From Caldilineaceae bacterium (GTDB lineage: Bacteria > Chloroflexota > Anaerolineae > Caldilineales > Caldilineaceae), in NCBI GenBank assembly GCA_014879855.1, contig JACSRH010000441.1:1-40083 (forward strand): 40,083 bases of DNA. Direction: 5' to 3'. Positions 30,541 through 37,773 of this stretch are shown in pieces. A model generated the notes under the pieces. It searched no databases, had not been told where the DNA came from, and was given only the letters and a program-made list of their open reading frames with translations. A program made the translations under genes and the position numbers. Numbering within the stretch: the first letter of the stretch is position 1; each line of letters begins with the position of its first letter.

Positions 30541-31711
30541 AGTGATCGATGCGCTGGAAAACAAGCGCGCAAAATTTGAGGAATATCAGGCCGAACAACG
30601 CAGCGAGTTCGATCTGCGTCAGCAATTGCTTGAGCGCTTTCTGCAGATGTCGGCGGCGGAAGTTGGCGCGCGCGTGGCCGAACGCGGGCAGGCATGGCCA
30701 GGCGCTCTGCCTACATCCGAGCTCGACGAGGCCAACGCGTTGTGCGTCTCCTGCACCGAACGCTGGCAGCATCATCAAGAGGCCCGCGCCTGGGCGCTCA
30801 CCGTGCTGCAAGGACGCCCCGTGGCCGCGGTCGACGGCAGCCAGATTCCGCCGAGCAAGGAATTGTCGACGCCGCTCGGCGCGGTGCAGATCGGCTGGTA
30901 CATCAACTATCATGTCCCTGGCGGGCGCTATGAAAAGGATGTGCGCTTCGAGGTGCTCGCGCCGCAGGAACTGGGCGAGGAAGAAGGGGGTGAGTTCCCG
31001 GATTGGCGCGTCAACCAGCAGCGCTTTGTTGGCGAGTGCAAGCAACTGATGGCGCTGATGGAGCGCTTTGCTGCGCCTGGCGCAGGCGAAGCGCCCCTCT
31101 GCTTCTTCGATGGTTCGTTTATCATCAGCTTTGTCGGGCAGATTCGCCCCAATCGCGCCGAGGCGTATCTGGACGCGGTGCGGACACTGCTGGACACTTC
31201 GGCGCGATTGGCCGTTCCACTTGTCGGTTTTGTCGACAGTTCGGGCAGCCGCGATGTTGTCATGCTTATCAACACCGTGGCCGGTCCCCCCTACATGAGC
31301 CTCACTGACGGCGCGCTTTTCGCGCCACTGCTGCCCAACTGGGGCGACCGTACGCCGTTTTTTATCTGCGCTCGCAACGACCCGCTCAGCCAGCAGGGCA
31401 ACGCCGAATTTTATCAGAACGTAGCCTTCTGCTATATTCGGCTGGCCGCGGAGCGACCACCGGCGCGCATCGAACTGCCGCGCTGGCTGGTGGAGGCGGG
31501 ATTGGCCGGCGCCATCGTCGACCGCGTGCGCGCTGAATGCATCGTGGGCGCGGGCGGCTATCCCTACGCCATCGAGACCGCCGACGCCGTGGCCGTGCTC
31601 AAACAGGCCGACCGCGACCACTTCTACGCGCTCTTTCAGCAGTTCGCCGAACAGCAGGGGCTACAGTTCCACTTCAGCCGCAAGCAGTTGAGTAAGCAGG
31701 CGCGGCGATAG
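30524..31711 (+). CDS. nurA: NurA-domain nuclease
   Basis: A 395-aa protein starting MLSRNKVIDA; the ATG at 30518 two codons upstream is an alternative. NurA proteins are 5'-3' nucleases that work with the HerA helicase in resection of double-strand breaks. The catalytic motif I is 'VAAVDGSQ' (D104), followed by 'FFDGS' (D196), 'LVGFVDSSGSRDVV' and the C-terminal 'YPYAIETADAVAVL', which carries a conserved acidic residue. The first 80 residues are a helical, charged extension. No herA gene is in the window. Bacterial NurA is typical of Chloroflexota and some Firmicutes and Deinococcus-like groups. Confidence 0.85.
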   Translation: MLSRNKVIDALENKRAKFEEYQAEQRSEFDLRQQLLERFLQMSAAEVGARVAERGQAWPGALPTSELDEANALCVSCTERWQHHQEARAWALTVLQGRPVAAVDGSQIPPSKELSTPLGAVQIGWYINYHVPGGRYEKDVRFEVLAPQELGEEEGGEFPDWRVNQQRFVGECKQLMALMERFAAPGAGEAPLCFFDGSFIISFVGQIRPNRAEAYLDAVRTLLDTSARLAVPLVGFVDSSGSRDVVMLINTVAGPPYMSLTDGALFAPLLPNWGDRTPFFICARNDPLSQQGNAEFYQNVAFCYIRLAAERPPARIELPRWLVEAGLAGAIVDRVRAECIVGAGGYPYAIETADAVAVLKQADRDHFYALFQQFAEQQGLQFHFSRKQLSKQARR

Positions 31712-31756
31712 ACCAAAAACCATTTTCATGCATAAAGCGAGAAAGTTTGTGACGGT

Positions 31757-32737
31757 ATGACCAACGCGTTCCTGTCTCTCCATTTCGACGCCCTTGTGAT
31801 CGACGGCCACTGCGACAGCATCGGCAACCAGCTTGAACAGGGTCGCTGGCTCGGCGATCGCTCCGACGCCGGCCATGTCGATTTGCCGCGGCTGCGCGAG
31901 GGCGGCATCGATGTCCAATTCTTTGCCTGCTATGTGCCCACACCTTATCAGCGGCACGGCGCCGTCACCCACGCGCTGGAGCGTTTCGACCAGTTGCACC
32001 TGCTGGCCGAGCACCTGCCCGACCAATTTGTGCTGGCGCGTCGCGCCGACGACATCCTGCGCGCCAAGGCGGAAGGCAAAATCGCCGGCATCGCCGGCTT
32101 GGAAGGCGCGGAGGCGCTTGACGCCAGTATCGGCGTGCTGCGTCAGTTTCACCGGCTTGGCTTGCGCAATCTGGGGCTGGCCTGGAACAACCGCAACGCC
32201 GCGTGCGACGGCGTCGCCGAAAGCCGCACCAACGGCGGCCTCACCGAGTTTGGCGTCAAGGTTGTGGCGGAATGCAACCGCCTGGGCATCATCCTCGACG
32301 TGAGCCATCTTGCGCCGGCCGGCGTGACCGATGTGCTCACGGTCAGCGAGCAGCCGATCATCGCCAGCCACAGCAACGCGCGTGCGTTGTGCGATCACCC
32401 GCGCAATCTCACCGCGGCGCAACTGGAAGCGATTGCCGGGAAAGGCGGTGTGATCGGCGTGACCTTTGTCGACGCCTTTCTCAATCGCGCTGATCCGCAG
32501 GCAGCTTCGCTCGACGACGTGGTGGCGAACATTGAATATATGCTCGGCGTGGTTGGCCCGGATCACGTGGCGCTGGGCAGCGACTTCGACGGGTGGACGC
32601 TGCCCAAGGAACTGAAAGATGCGACTTGCTATCCTTTGATCACCCAGAAGCTGGTCGAACGCGGCCACCATCCCAGCGTCATCCGCAAGATTCTTGGCGA
32701 AAACCTTTTACGGGTCATGCGCGCCGTACTCGGATAA
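31757..32737 (+). CDS. Membrane (renal-type) dipeptidase, peptidase M19
   Basis: A 326-aa zinc enzyme, ATG at 31757; ribosome site weak. It hydrolyses dipeptides, often with a D-amino acid at the second position. Metal ligands are readable: 'DGHCD' (H18, D20), 'GLEG' (E116), 'DVSH' (H184) and 'ASHSNAR' (H205), and the catalytic loop 'GSDFDG' is present. 'NLTAAQLEAIAGKGGVIGV' and 'ENLLRVMRAV' at the end are also family hallmarks. No signal peptide, so it is probably cytoplasmic. It follows nurA by 45 bp on the same strand. Confidence 0.93.
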   Translation: MTNAFLSLHFDALVIDGHCDSIGNQLEQGRWLGDRSDAGHVDLPRLREGGIDVQFFACYVPTPYQRHGAVTHALERFDQLHLLAEHLPDQFVLARRADDILRAKAEGKIAGIAGLEGAEALDASIGVLRQFHRLGLRNLGLAWNNRNAACDGVAESRTNGGLTEFGVKVVAECNRLGIILDVSHLAPAGVTDVLTVSEQPIIASHSNARALCDHPRNLTAAQLEAIAGKGGVIGVTFVDAFLNRADPQAASLDDVVANIEYMLGVVGPDHVALGSDFDGWTLPKELKDATCYPLITQKLVERGHHPSVIRKILGENLLRVMRAVLG

Positions 32738-32839
32738 AATCAAGGAAGGCGCGACCTGAGCGACGGAATCGGGTTATTGGTTAAGGAATGGAACAGGCGA
32801 CAGTCGTTTGGCGTACGCTGTTCCTAGGAAAGTATAACA

Positions 32840-34399
32840 ATGACCAAACCGGATCAAAGCGAACAGGAACAGATTCAAGCTACTGAAATCATCGTGAACA
32901 CTGTCCCCGTGAACACTGTCCCCGTGACGTCGGCGGCGGATGTCAACTCCTCACTGGTGGCAGCGATCGAGCGCGTCGCGCGGCCAGGAGACGATTCAAG
33001 CTGGGATCTGGCAACTAAGCGCACGGTGCTGGTGATCATGCTGGTCGGCGTGATCTATGTGACTTATATCAGCCGCAACATTCTGCCGATGGTGCTGGTG
33101 GCGGGCATTGTCTCCTATTTGTTGAATCCGATCGTCAATCTGGCATCACGTTTCAAGATCCCGCGCGCGGTCAGCACCTTGGTGATCTACCTGATTGTGA
33201 TCATTGCGTTGGTGGTGCTGCCGATTATCTTTGTGCCGGCGCTGGTGGAGCAACTTCGAGCGCTGGGTAATTTCAATGTACCTGGTACGGCGCGTGCGGT
33301 TATTACCTGGCTGAATGACGCGGTGCGCGGTCTGCCCGCCGAGATCGTGGTGCTGGGCTATGCGCTGCCGCTTGGCCAATACATCGGTCAGATCCAGGAA
33401 AATTCGCAGCAGATCCAGTTTATCCCCTCCGTCAATGATATTCTGAGTTACATTCAGAATTTATTGAGCACCACGACCACGGTGGTCGGCAGCACGTTCA
33501 ACATTGGCGTCAGCGTGGTGGGTGGCATCTTTTCCGTGTTCCTCACGGTGTTGGTGACCTTCTTCGTCAGTTTGTATATGACGATCGACGCGCCACGCAT
33601 TCAAGCCTATATTCACGACCTGTTTCCGTCCTCCTACCGTTCAGAATTGGCGGATCTGCTGCGGCGGATCGGCCATGTCTGGCAGGCATTTTTACGCGGT
33701 CAGTTGATCCTGAGCATCACGGTCGGCGCGGCCACCTATCTGGCGCTGATCTTGGTGGGGATGCCCGGCGCGTTGCTCTTCGCCATCCTCGCCGGCCTGC
33801 TGGAGGTAGTGCCCAACCTGGGCCCCATTCTGGCGATGATTCCTGCCGTCATTATGGCGTTGATCCAGGGCAGCGACGTAATGCGCGAGGTGGGCATCAA
33901 TAATCTGGGCTTTGCCGCTATCACGGTCGGCATCTACTTCCTGATCCAACAGCTAGAGAACAATATCCTGGTGCCGCGCATCATTGGCGAGAGCGTCAAC
34001 CTGCACCCGATCATCGTTATCTGCGCGGTGGCGGTTGGGTTGACGACCGCAGGCATTCTGGGCGCGCTGCTGGCGCCACCAGTTGCCGCCAGCTTCCGCG
34101 TGATTGGCAGCTACGTTCATGCCAAGCTGCTCGATTATCCACCCTTTAAGGATCGCCATGCAGCCAATGCTCCCCCGCGCACTTATCGGCGTAAGATGTC
34201 GCGGCGCGAGTTGGAAGCGCGTCGCAAACAAAATGACGAGGTGACCGACGTTTCGTCAGAAACGCTGCCCGTAGACGAAGCATCGGCGCAGCCAAACCCT
34301 GCGGTCGCGCCTGCATCACCCTCTCACGGTGATGGCCTGAACGGAAACCAACCTGACCGCGATCTCACGCCGTCGTCGCCCCACCCGTCCGCCCCCTAG
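32840..34399 (+). CDS. AI-2E family (UPF0118/PerM) transporter
   Basis: A 519-aa membrane protein; ATG at 32840 with AGGAAAG nearby. After a 60-residue hydrophilic N-terminus come helices starting 'TVLVIMLVGVIYVTYISRNILPMVLVAGIVSYLLNPIV', the family's double-helix start. The later core 'LDLPGALLFAILAGLLEVVPNLGPILAMIPAVIMAL' type text reads here as 'GMPGALLFAILAGLLEVVPNLGPILAMIPAV' and 'NNILVPRIIGESVNLHPIIVI', typical of the family. The substrate of most members is unknown; some are exporters or Na+/H+ antiporters. The last 100 residues are a Pro/Ser/Asp-rich cytoplasmic tail. A 15-bp duplication (32894-32923) encodes 'VNTVPVNTVP' in the N-terminal part. Confidence 0.9.
   Translation: MTKPDQSEQEQIQATEIIVNTVPVNTVPVTSAADVNSSLVAAIERVARPGDDSSWDLATKRTVLVIMLVGVIYVTYISRNILPMVLVAGIVSYLLNPIVNLASRFKIPRAVSTLVIYLIVIIALVVLPIIFVPALVEQLRALGNFNVPGTARAVITWLNDAVRGLPAEIVVLGYALPLGQYIGQIQENSQQIQFIPSVNDILSYIQNLLSTTTTVVGSTFNIGVSVVGGIFSVFLTVLVTFFVSLYMTIDAPRIQAYIHDLFPSSYRSELADLLRRIGHVWQAFLRGQLILSITVGAATYLALILVGMPGALLFAILAGLLEVVPNLGPILAMIPAVIMALIQGSDVMREVGINNLGFAAITVGIYFLIQQLENNILVPRIIGESVNLHPIIVICAVAVGLTTAGILGALLAPPVAASFRVIGSYVHAKLLDYPPFKDRHAANAPPRTYRRKMSRRELEARRKQNDEVTDVSSETLPVDEASAQPNPAVAPASPSHGDGLNGNQPDRDLTPSSPHPSAP
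32894..32923 (+). repeat. 15-bp perfect tandem duplication inside the AI-2E gene
   Basis: GTGAACACTGTCCCC occurs twice without a gap, at 32894-32908 and 32909-32923. It adds five residues in frame to the hydrophilic N-terminus. Identical copies suggest recent slippage. Confidence 0.9.
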
Positions 34400-34402
34400 G
34401 TT

Positions 34403-34447
34403 GGCTCTCTGTAGACCGGCTTTCTGTGGACCGGCTTTCTATAGGCC
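34403..34447 (+). repeat. Three 15-bp tandem repeats after the AI-2E gene
   Basis: GGCTCTCTGTAGACC, GGCTTTCTGTGGACC and GGCTTTCTATAGGCC follow one another directly, 3 bp after the AI-2E stop. The copies differ by two to four bases. The unit length is divisible by three, but the run lies outside any gene I support. Confidence 0.75.
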
Positions 34448-34516
34448 GGGCTATCAGCCGATGTGCTTGCACCACCGAATTGTCGTCACGCCACCCGCGC
34501 GACCTACGCCAAAAAT

Positions 34517-34550
34517 AAAACGGGCGGAGAGAATTCTCTCCGCCCGTTTT
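34517..34550. terminator. Perfect 34-bp palindromic bidirectional terminator
   Basis: The arm AAAACGGGCGGAGAGAA is followed at once by its exact reverse complement. Read on either strand it gives a GC-rich stem preceded by A's and followed by T's, so it can end both the rightward AI-2E transcript and the leftward pnp transcript (stop 20 bp away). Confidence 0.9.
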
Positions 34551-34569
34551 GCCTTCAAAAAGAGGTCGC

Positions 34570-36804
34570 CTACCGGCGGCGATCCCCGCCGCGATCCCCG
34601 CTGCGATTGTCGCGACGGTCGCCGCCGCGACCGCGATCGCCGCCGTTGCGCCCGCCGGCAGGTCGCGAACCGCGGTCGCGGCTGCGCGCCTCTTCGACGC
34701 TCCAGCCTTCGAGCACTGCCTGGCGGCTCATGCGCACCTTGCCGCCCGGATCAACGTCGATGACCATGGCGGTCAGCTCGTCCCCCAGGTTGGCAATGTC
34801 TTCCACTTTGTCGACGCGATAGTCGGCAAGCTGGCTGATGTGCACCATGCCATCGACGCCCGGCATAATGTTGACAAACGCGCCGTAGGGTTCGACGCGC
34901 ACAACGGCGCCGGTGTAAATCTTGCCGACTTCGATGTCTTCGGTCATGCGCTGCACGTCGGCCAGCGCGCGCTCGGCATTGAGACCTTCGCCGGAGATGT
35001 ACACGGTGCCATTTTCTTCGATGTCGATCTTGACGCCGAACTGCTCCTGCAGTCCACGCACGGTCTTGCCGCCCGGCCCGATCAACTTGCCGATCTTTTC
35101 CGGGTCCATGTGATGGGTCAAGATGCGTGGAGCAAACTCGCTCATGCTTTCGCGAGCGTTGGGAAGCACCTCGAGCATCTTGCCCATGATATACATCCGC
35201 CCCTCGCGCGCCTGGTCAAGCGCACGCCGCAGAATCTCGAAGTCCAGCCCCTTGATCTTGAGATCCATCTGCAGGGCAGTAATGCCATGCTCGGAGCCAG
35301 CGACCTTGAAATCCATGTCGCCCAGGGCGTCTTCCATGCCCTGGATGTCGCTCAAAATCTGATATTCGCCGGAATCCATGTCCTGGATGAGTCCCATTGC
35401 AATGCCAGACACCGGCGCCGTGATCGGCACGCCTGCATCCATCAGCGCCAGCGTGCTGCCACAGACAGAACCCATGCTGGTGGAGCCGTTGGAGCTGAGC
35501 ACCTCGCTGACCAGACGCAGCGTGTAGGGGAAATCCTCCGGAATGACCGACACCAGCGCCCGTTCGGCCAGCGCGCCGTGCCCGATCTCACGGCGTTTGG
35601 GGCCGCGCATCGGCGTCGCCTCGCCCGTGCTGAAGGGCGGGAAGTTGTAATGATGCATGTAGCGTTTTTCATCGCCCGGCAGGAGCGAGTCCAGCCGCTG
35701 TGCGTCACCCGGAGTGCCCAGGGTGGCGATGGTCAGCACGTGGGTTTCGCCGCGCATAAAGAGGCCGGAGCCATGTACGCGCGGCAGGTTGCCCACCTGC
35801 ACGCTGATGGGACGAATCTGGGTGGTTGTGCGCCCGTCGGGACGGATGCCTTTCTCCAGGATGCGCTTGCGCGTGAGTTTCTTGAGCAGTGCTTCGTAGG
35901 AATCGTCGACCTCGGCGGCGGTCATTTCGCCCTCGGTCACGCGCGCGGCGAACGCTTCCTTGACTTCCGCCTTGACCGCGTCGAGCGCAGCGTTAATCTC
36001 GACCTTGCCAAGCCCCTGCTCCAAAATCGCAGCGACTTTGGCCGACGCCAGGTCGGCAACACCCTGCTGCACCTCGGCCGGTGGCAGAAAGATCGATGGT
36101 TCGGCCTTTTCCTTGCCAAGCGCAGCGCGCAGCTCGTTGATGGCCGCGATCACGACGCGGTTGGTCTCGTGCGCCAGTTTGAGCGCCTCAAGCACCAGAT
36201 CTTCCGGCAACTCGTGAGCGCCAGCCTCCACCATCAGGATATTGTCATCTGTGCCCGCAGCCACCAGGGCAAGGCTGCTGTGCTCCATCTGGTCAGCGGT
36301 TGGGTTGACGACAAACTCGCCATCGACAAACCCGACCGTCGTGCCGGCGATGGGGCCGTTCCAGGGGATGTCGCTGATCGCCAGCGCGGCCGACGCCGCG
36401 ATGATCGCCAGGGGATCCATTAAGTTCTGGCCATCGGTGGCAATCGCCGTGATAATCACCTGCACTTCGTTGCGCATGCCCTTGGGAAAGAGCGGGCGCA
36501 GGGGGCGATCCACCAGGCGCGACATGAGAATAGCCTGCTCGCTGGGTCGTCCTTCGCGGCGGAAGAAGCTGCCAGGGATGCGCCCGGCTGCGTAGAGACG
36601 CTCCTCAAACTCGACGGTCAGCGGAAAGAAGTTGATGCCCGCGCGCACATCCTTGCTCATGACTGCGGTCGCCAGCAGCACAGTGTCGCCATAACGCACG
36701 GTGACAGCGCCGCCCGCTTGTGGCGCTAATAGGCCAGATTCGATGGCCAGCGTTCTGCCCCCTACTTCAGCAGTGAAGAGTTGGGAACCTTGAAACATTT
36801 GCAT
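34570..36804 (-). CDS. pnp: Polyribonucleotide nucleotidyltransferase (PNPase)
   Basis: A 744-aa enzyme; I use the ATG at 36804 (MQMFQGSQLF), seven bases after AAGAGG, since the longer in-frame start lies in the leader. It degrades RNA 3' to 5' using phosphate. Two RNase PH domains are present: first 'GGRTLAIESG...GSFFRREGRPSEQAILMSRLVDRPLRPLFP'; second 'RKRILEKGIRPDGRTT', 'RGETHVLTIATLG', 'GPKRREIGHGALAERAL' and catalytic-site 'DMDFKVAGSEHGITALQMD'. A KH domain ('IGKLIGPGGKTVRGLQEQFGVKIDIEENG') and an S1 domain ('GAVVRVEPYGAFVNIMPGVDGMVHISQL') follow. The last 40 residues are an Arg/Gly/Asp-rich tail with 'GGDRGRGGDRR' units, unlike the E. coli enzyme. It lies downstream of rpsO, the classic order. 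Confidence 0.97.
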   Translation of the reverse strand: MQMFQGSQLFTAEVGGRTLAIESGLLAPQAGGAVTVRYGDTVLLATAVMSKDVRAGINFFPLTVEFEERLYAAGRIPGSFFRREGRPSEQAILMSRLVDRPLRPLFPKGMRNEVQVIITAIATDGQNLMDPLAIIAASAALAISDIPWNGPIAGTTVGFVDGEFVVNPTADQMEHSSLALVAAGTDDNILMVEAGAHELPEDLVLEALKLAHETNRVVIAAINELRAALGKEKAEPSIFLPPAEVQQGVADLASAKVAAILEQGLGKVEINAALDAVKAEVKEAFAARVTEGEMTAAEVDDSYEALLKKLTRKRILEKGIRPDGRTTTQIRPISVQVGNLPRVHGSGLFMRGETHVLTIATLGTPGDAQRLDSLLPGDEKRYMHHYNFPPFSTGEATPMRGPKRREIGHGALAERALVSVIPEDFPYTLRLVSEVLSSNGSTSMGSVCGSTLALMDAGVPITAPVSGIAMGLIQDMDSGEYQILSDIQGMEDALGDMDFKVAGSEHGITALQMDLKIKGLDFEILRRALDQAREGRMYIMGKMLEVLPNARESMSEFAPRILTHHMDPEKIGKLIGPGGKTVRGLQEQFGVKIDIEENGTVYISGEGLNAERALADVQRMTEDIEVGKIYTGAVVRVEPYGAFVNIMPGVDGMVHISQLADYRVDKVEDIANLGDELTAMVIDVDPGGKVRMSRQAVLEGWSVEEARSRDRGSRPAGGRNGGDRGRGGDRRDNRSGDRGGDRRR

Positions 36805-36958
36805 AAATTTTACCTCTTGGAAACGAACATAGGCAGCTACGTCGCCACCGTTGCAATTGAGACGATGCCACGATGATGATACGGCTGCATCCGACAACAA
36901 AAAAGCAGGATGTCAGACTTCGTTCAGCAGGAAAAGAGTAGGGACGAGGTGCGGAACT

Positions 36959-37001
36959 GGAGAGTGTCACCAAAAAGCTGGACTCCTTGGTGGCACTCTC
37001 C
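36959..37001 (-). other. Hairpin in the pnp leader
   Basis: On the minus strand GGAGAGTG pairs with CACTCTCC (8 bp), then one C/A mismatch, then CACCA with TGGTG (5 bp); the loop is 15 nt. No T-run follows. It begins 155 nt upstream of the pnp ATG. An RNase III-type processing site or PNPase target would fit the family's known autoregulation, but a dispersed repeat is also possible. Confidence 0.6.
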
Positions 37002-37120
37002 AATGCCGGACCCCGCACCCGCACCGGTCTCACCGGTGTGGAAGCTCCTGCATGAAGAATGTCATAACTCCCTGCGCCTGACTCCCTATCCTGCGTCGCG
37101 ATGTGCCACAAGTCAGCACT

Positions 37121-37160
37121 ACAAAGAAGGGCGAGCGTCTGAACTTCGACTGCCTCGCCC
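37121..37160 (-). terminator. Terminator or attenuator after rpsO
   Basis: On the minus strand GGGCGAG (37160-37154) pairs with CTCGCCC (37135-37129), directly followed by TTCTTTGT. It starts 11 bp after the rpsO stop. The loop of 18 nt is long, so part of the transcription may read through to pnp. Confidence 0.6.
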
Positions 37161-37170
37161 TCCTGTTTAT

Positions 37171-37440
37171 CTACTTGCGCAATCCCAAACGCTGGATCAA
37201 CTGTTGGTAACGCTGGGCATCCTTGCGTTTCAGATACGCTAGGTGTCGGCGGCGCTGACCAACCAACTTCAGCAATCCCCGGCGCGATCCCTCATCATGC
37301 TTGTGCTTGTTGAGATGGTCAATCAACGCGTTGATGCGCGTCGTCAACAGCGCAACCTGGACTTCAGGCGAACCGGTGTCATGCTCGCTCAACCGATAAT
37401 CTTCAATTAGTTGAGCTTTTTGTGGCTTTGCGATACTCAT
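37171..37440 (-). CDS. rpsO: 30S ribosomal protein S15
   Basis: An 89-aa protein, the usual length of S15; the ATG at 37440 (MSIAKPQKAQ) follows AAGGAG by six bases. Conserved text: 'LIEDYRLSEHDTGSPEVQVALLTTRI', 'LTxHLxxHKxDxxSRRGLL' read here as 'LIDHLNKHKHDEGSRRGLLKLVGQRRRHLAYLKRKD', and 'YQQLIQRLGLRK'. It binds 16S rRNA during assembly of the small-subunit platform. In other bacteria S15 also binds its own mRNA leader; the 116-nt leader here could serve that role but I see no pseudoknot I can assert. pnp follows, the standard gene order. Confidence 0.98.
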   Translation of the reverse strand: MSIAKPQKAQLIEDYRLSEHDTGSPEVQVALLTTRINALIDHLNKHKHDEGSRRGLLKLVGQRRRHLAYLKRKDAQRYQQLIQRLGLRK

Positions 37441-37562
37441 TGGTACTCCTTTTTGAACCCTGTCTGACCCACTGTTTAGCACCACGCTTCGCCTCTTGGT
37501 TAGGGCGATTGAGCCGAATCATCGCTGTACCGGGCGCATGCTTCAGCGTGTAACACCGCAAC

Positions 37563-37591
37563 AGTATACCATTTCTCAGACTTTACGCCAA
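37563..37591 (-). promoter_or_regulatory. Predicted rpsO-pnp promoter
   Basis: On the minus strand TTGGCG (37586-37591), 17-bp spacer, TATACT (37563-37568). The start would be near 37556, giving a 116-nt leader. Same -35 hexamer as the predicted nurA promoter. Confidence 0.7.
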
Positions 37592-37669
37592 ATCCTGCTC
37601 TGGTCCCTTGAGGTGAAAAAGTGATCTTTCCTAAAACTTCGAGCGCGCTTCCTGAAAATCATTGTAAAG

Positions 37670-37745
37670 GGCTGCGAAGCAGATGAGCCGGACCGCTGGC
37701 GCATGAAATTCATGAGGATCCACCTGATCCGTTCTGTTCGCAGCC
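37670..37745. repeat. 9-bp inverted repeat enclosing inner hairpins
   Basis: GGCTGCGAA (37670-37678) and TTCGCAGCC (37737-37745) enclose 58 nt that contain ATGAAATTCAT and GGATC/GATCC pairings. It lies 29 bp downstream of the PA14 gene stop and could act as its 3' structure. No T-run follows on the minus strand beyond CCCTTT. Confidence 0.45.
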
Positions 37746-37773
37746 AATTTCGCCTGGCTTCAACCATCGCCTG

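Larger units (their letters stand above)
36805..37170 (-). other. rpsO-pnp spacer (366 bp) with terminator and leader hairpins, no gene
   Basis: No gene is visible. In transcript order it has a terminator-like stem at 37160-37129, a CACCGG/CCGGTG stem (about 37021-37038), a strong hairpin (37001-36959), and a possible -10 box TATCAT at 36881-36876 with only a weak -35. It is the leader of pnp, a gene autoregulated through leader hairpins in other bacteria. Confidence 0.55.
37441..37773. other. 333-bp spacer between the PA14 gene and rpsO
   Basis: Gene-free. It holds the rpsO promoter (37563-37591), the 116-nt rpsO leader, and a compound inverted repeat (37670-37745) lying past the stop of the PA14 gene. 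I see no RNA gene. Confidence 0.6.

Noticed and set aside
32807..32836. TTGGCG followed by TATAAC before the AI-2E gene as another leaderless promoter
   Set aside because: The spacing is 19 bp and the start would fall inside the gene; AGGAAAG also offers a ribosome site.
34549..36423. A 624-codon open frame antisense to pnp
   Set aside because: It mirrors PNPase in GC-rich sequence, has no family motif, and its composition is that of a shadow frame.
37670..37745. A 76-nt segment with complementary ends (GGCTGCG/CGCAGCC) that looks like a tRNA in length
   Set aside because: Neither strand has a T-arm with the TTCRANY loop, a proper D-arm or T8; only the outer stem fits. Kept as an inverted repeat.
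37576..37767. A 63-codon minus-strand frame between the PA14 gene and rpsO
   Set aside because: It runs through an inverted repeat and the predicted rpsO promoter, with no ribosome site or family signature.
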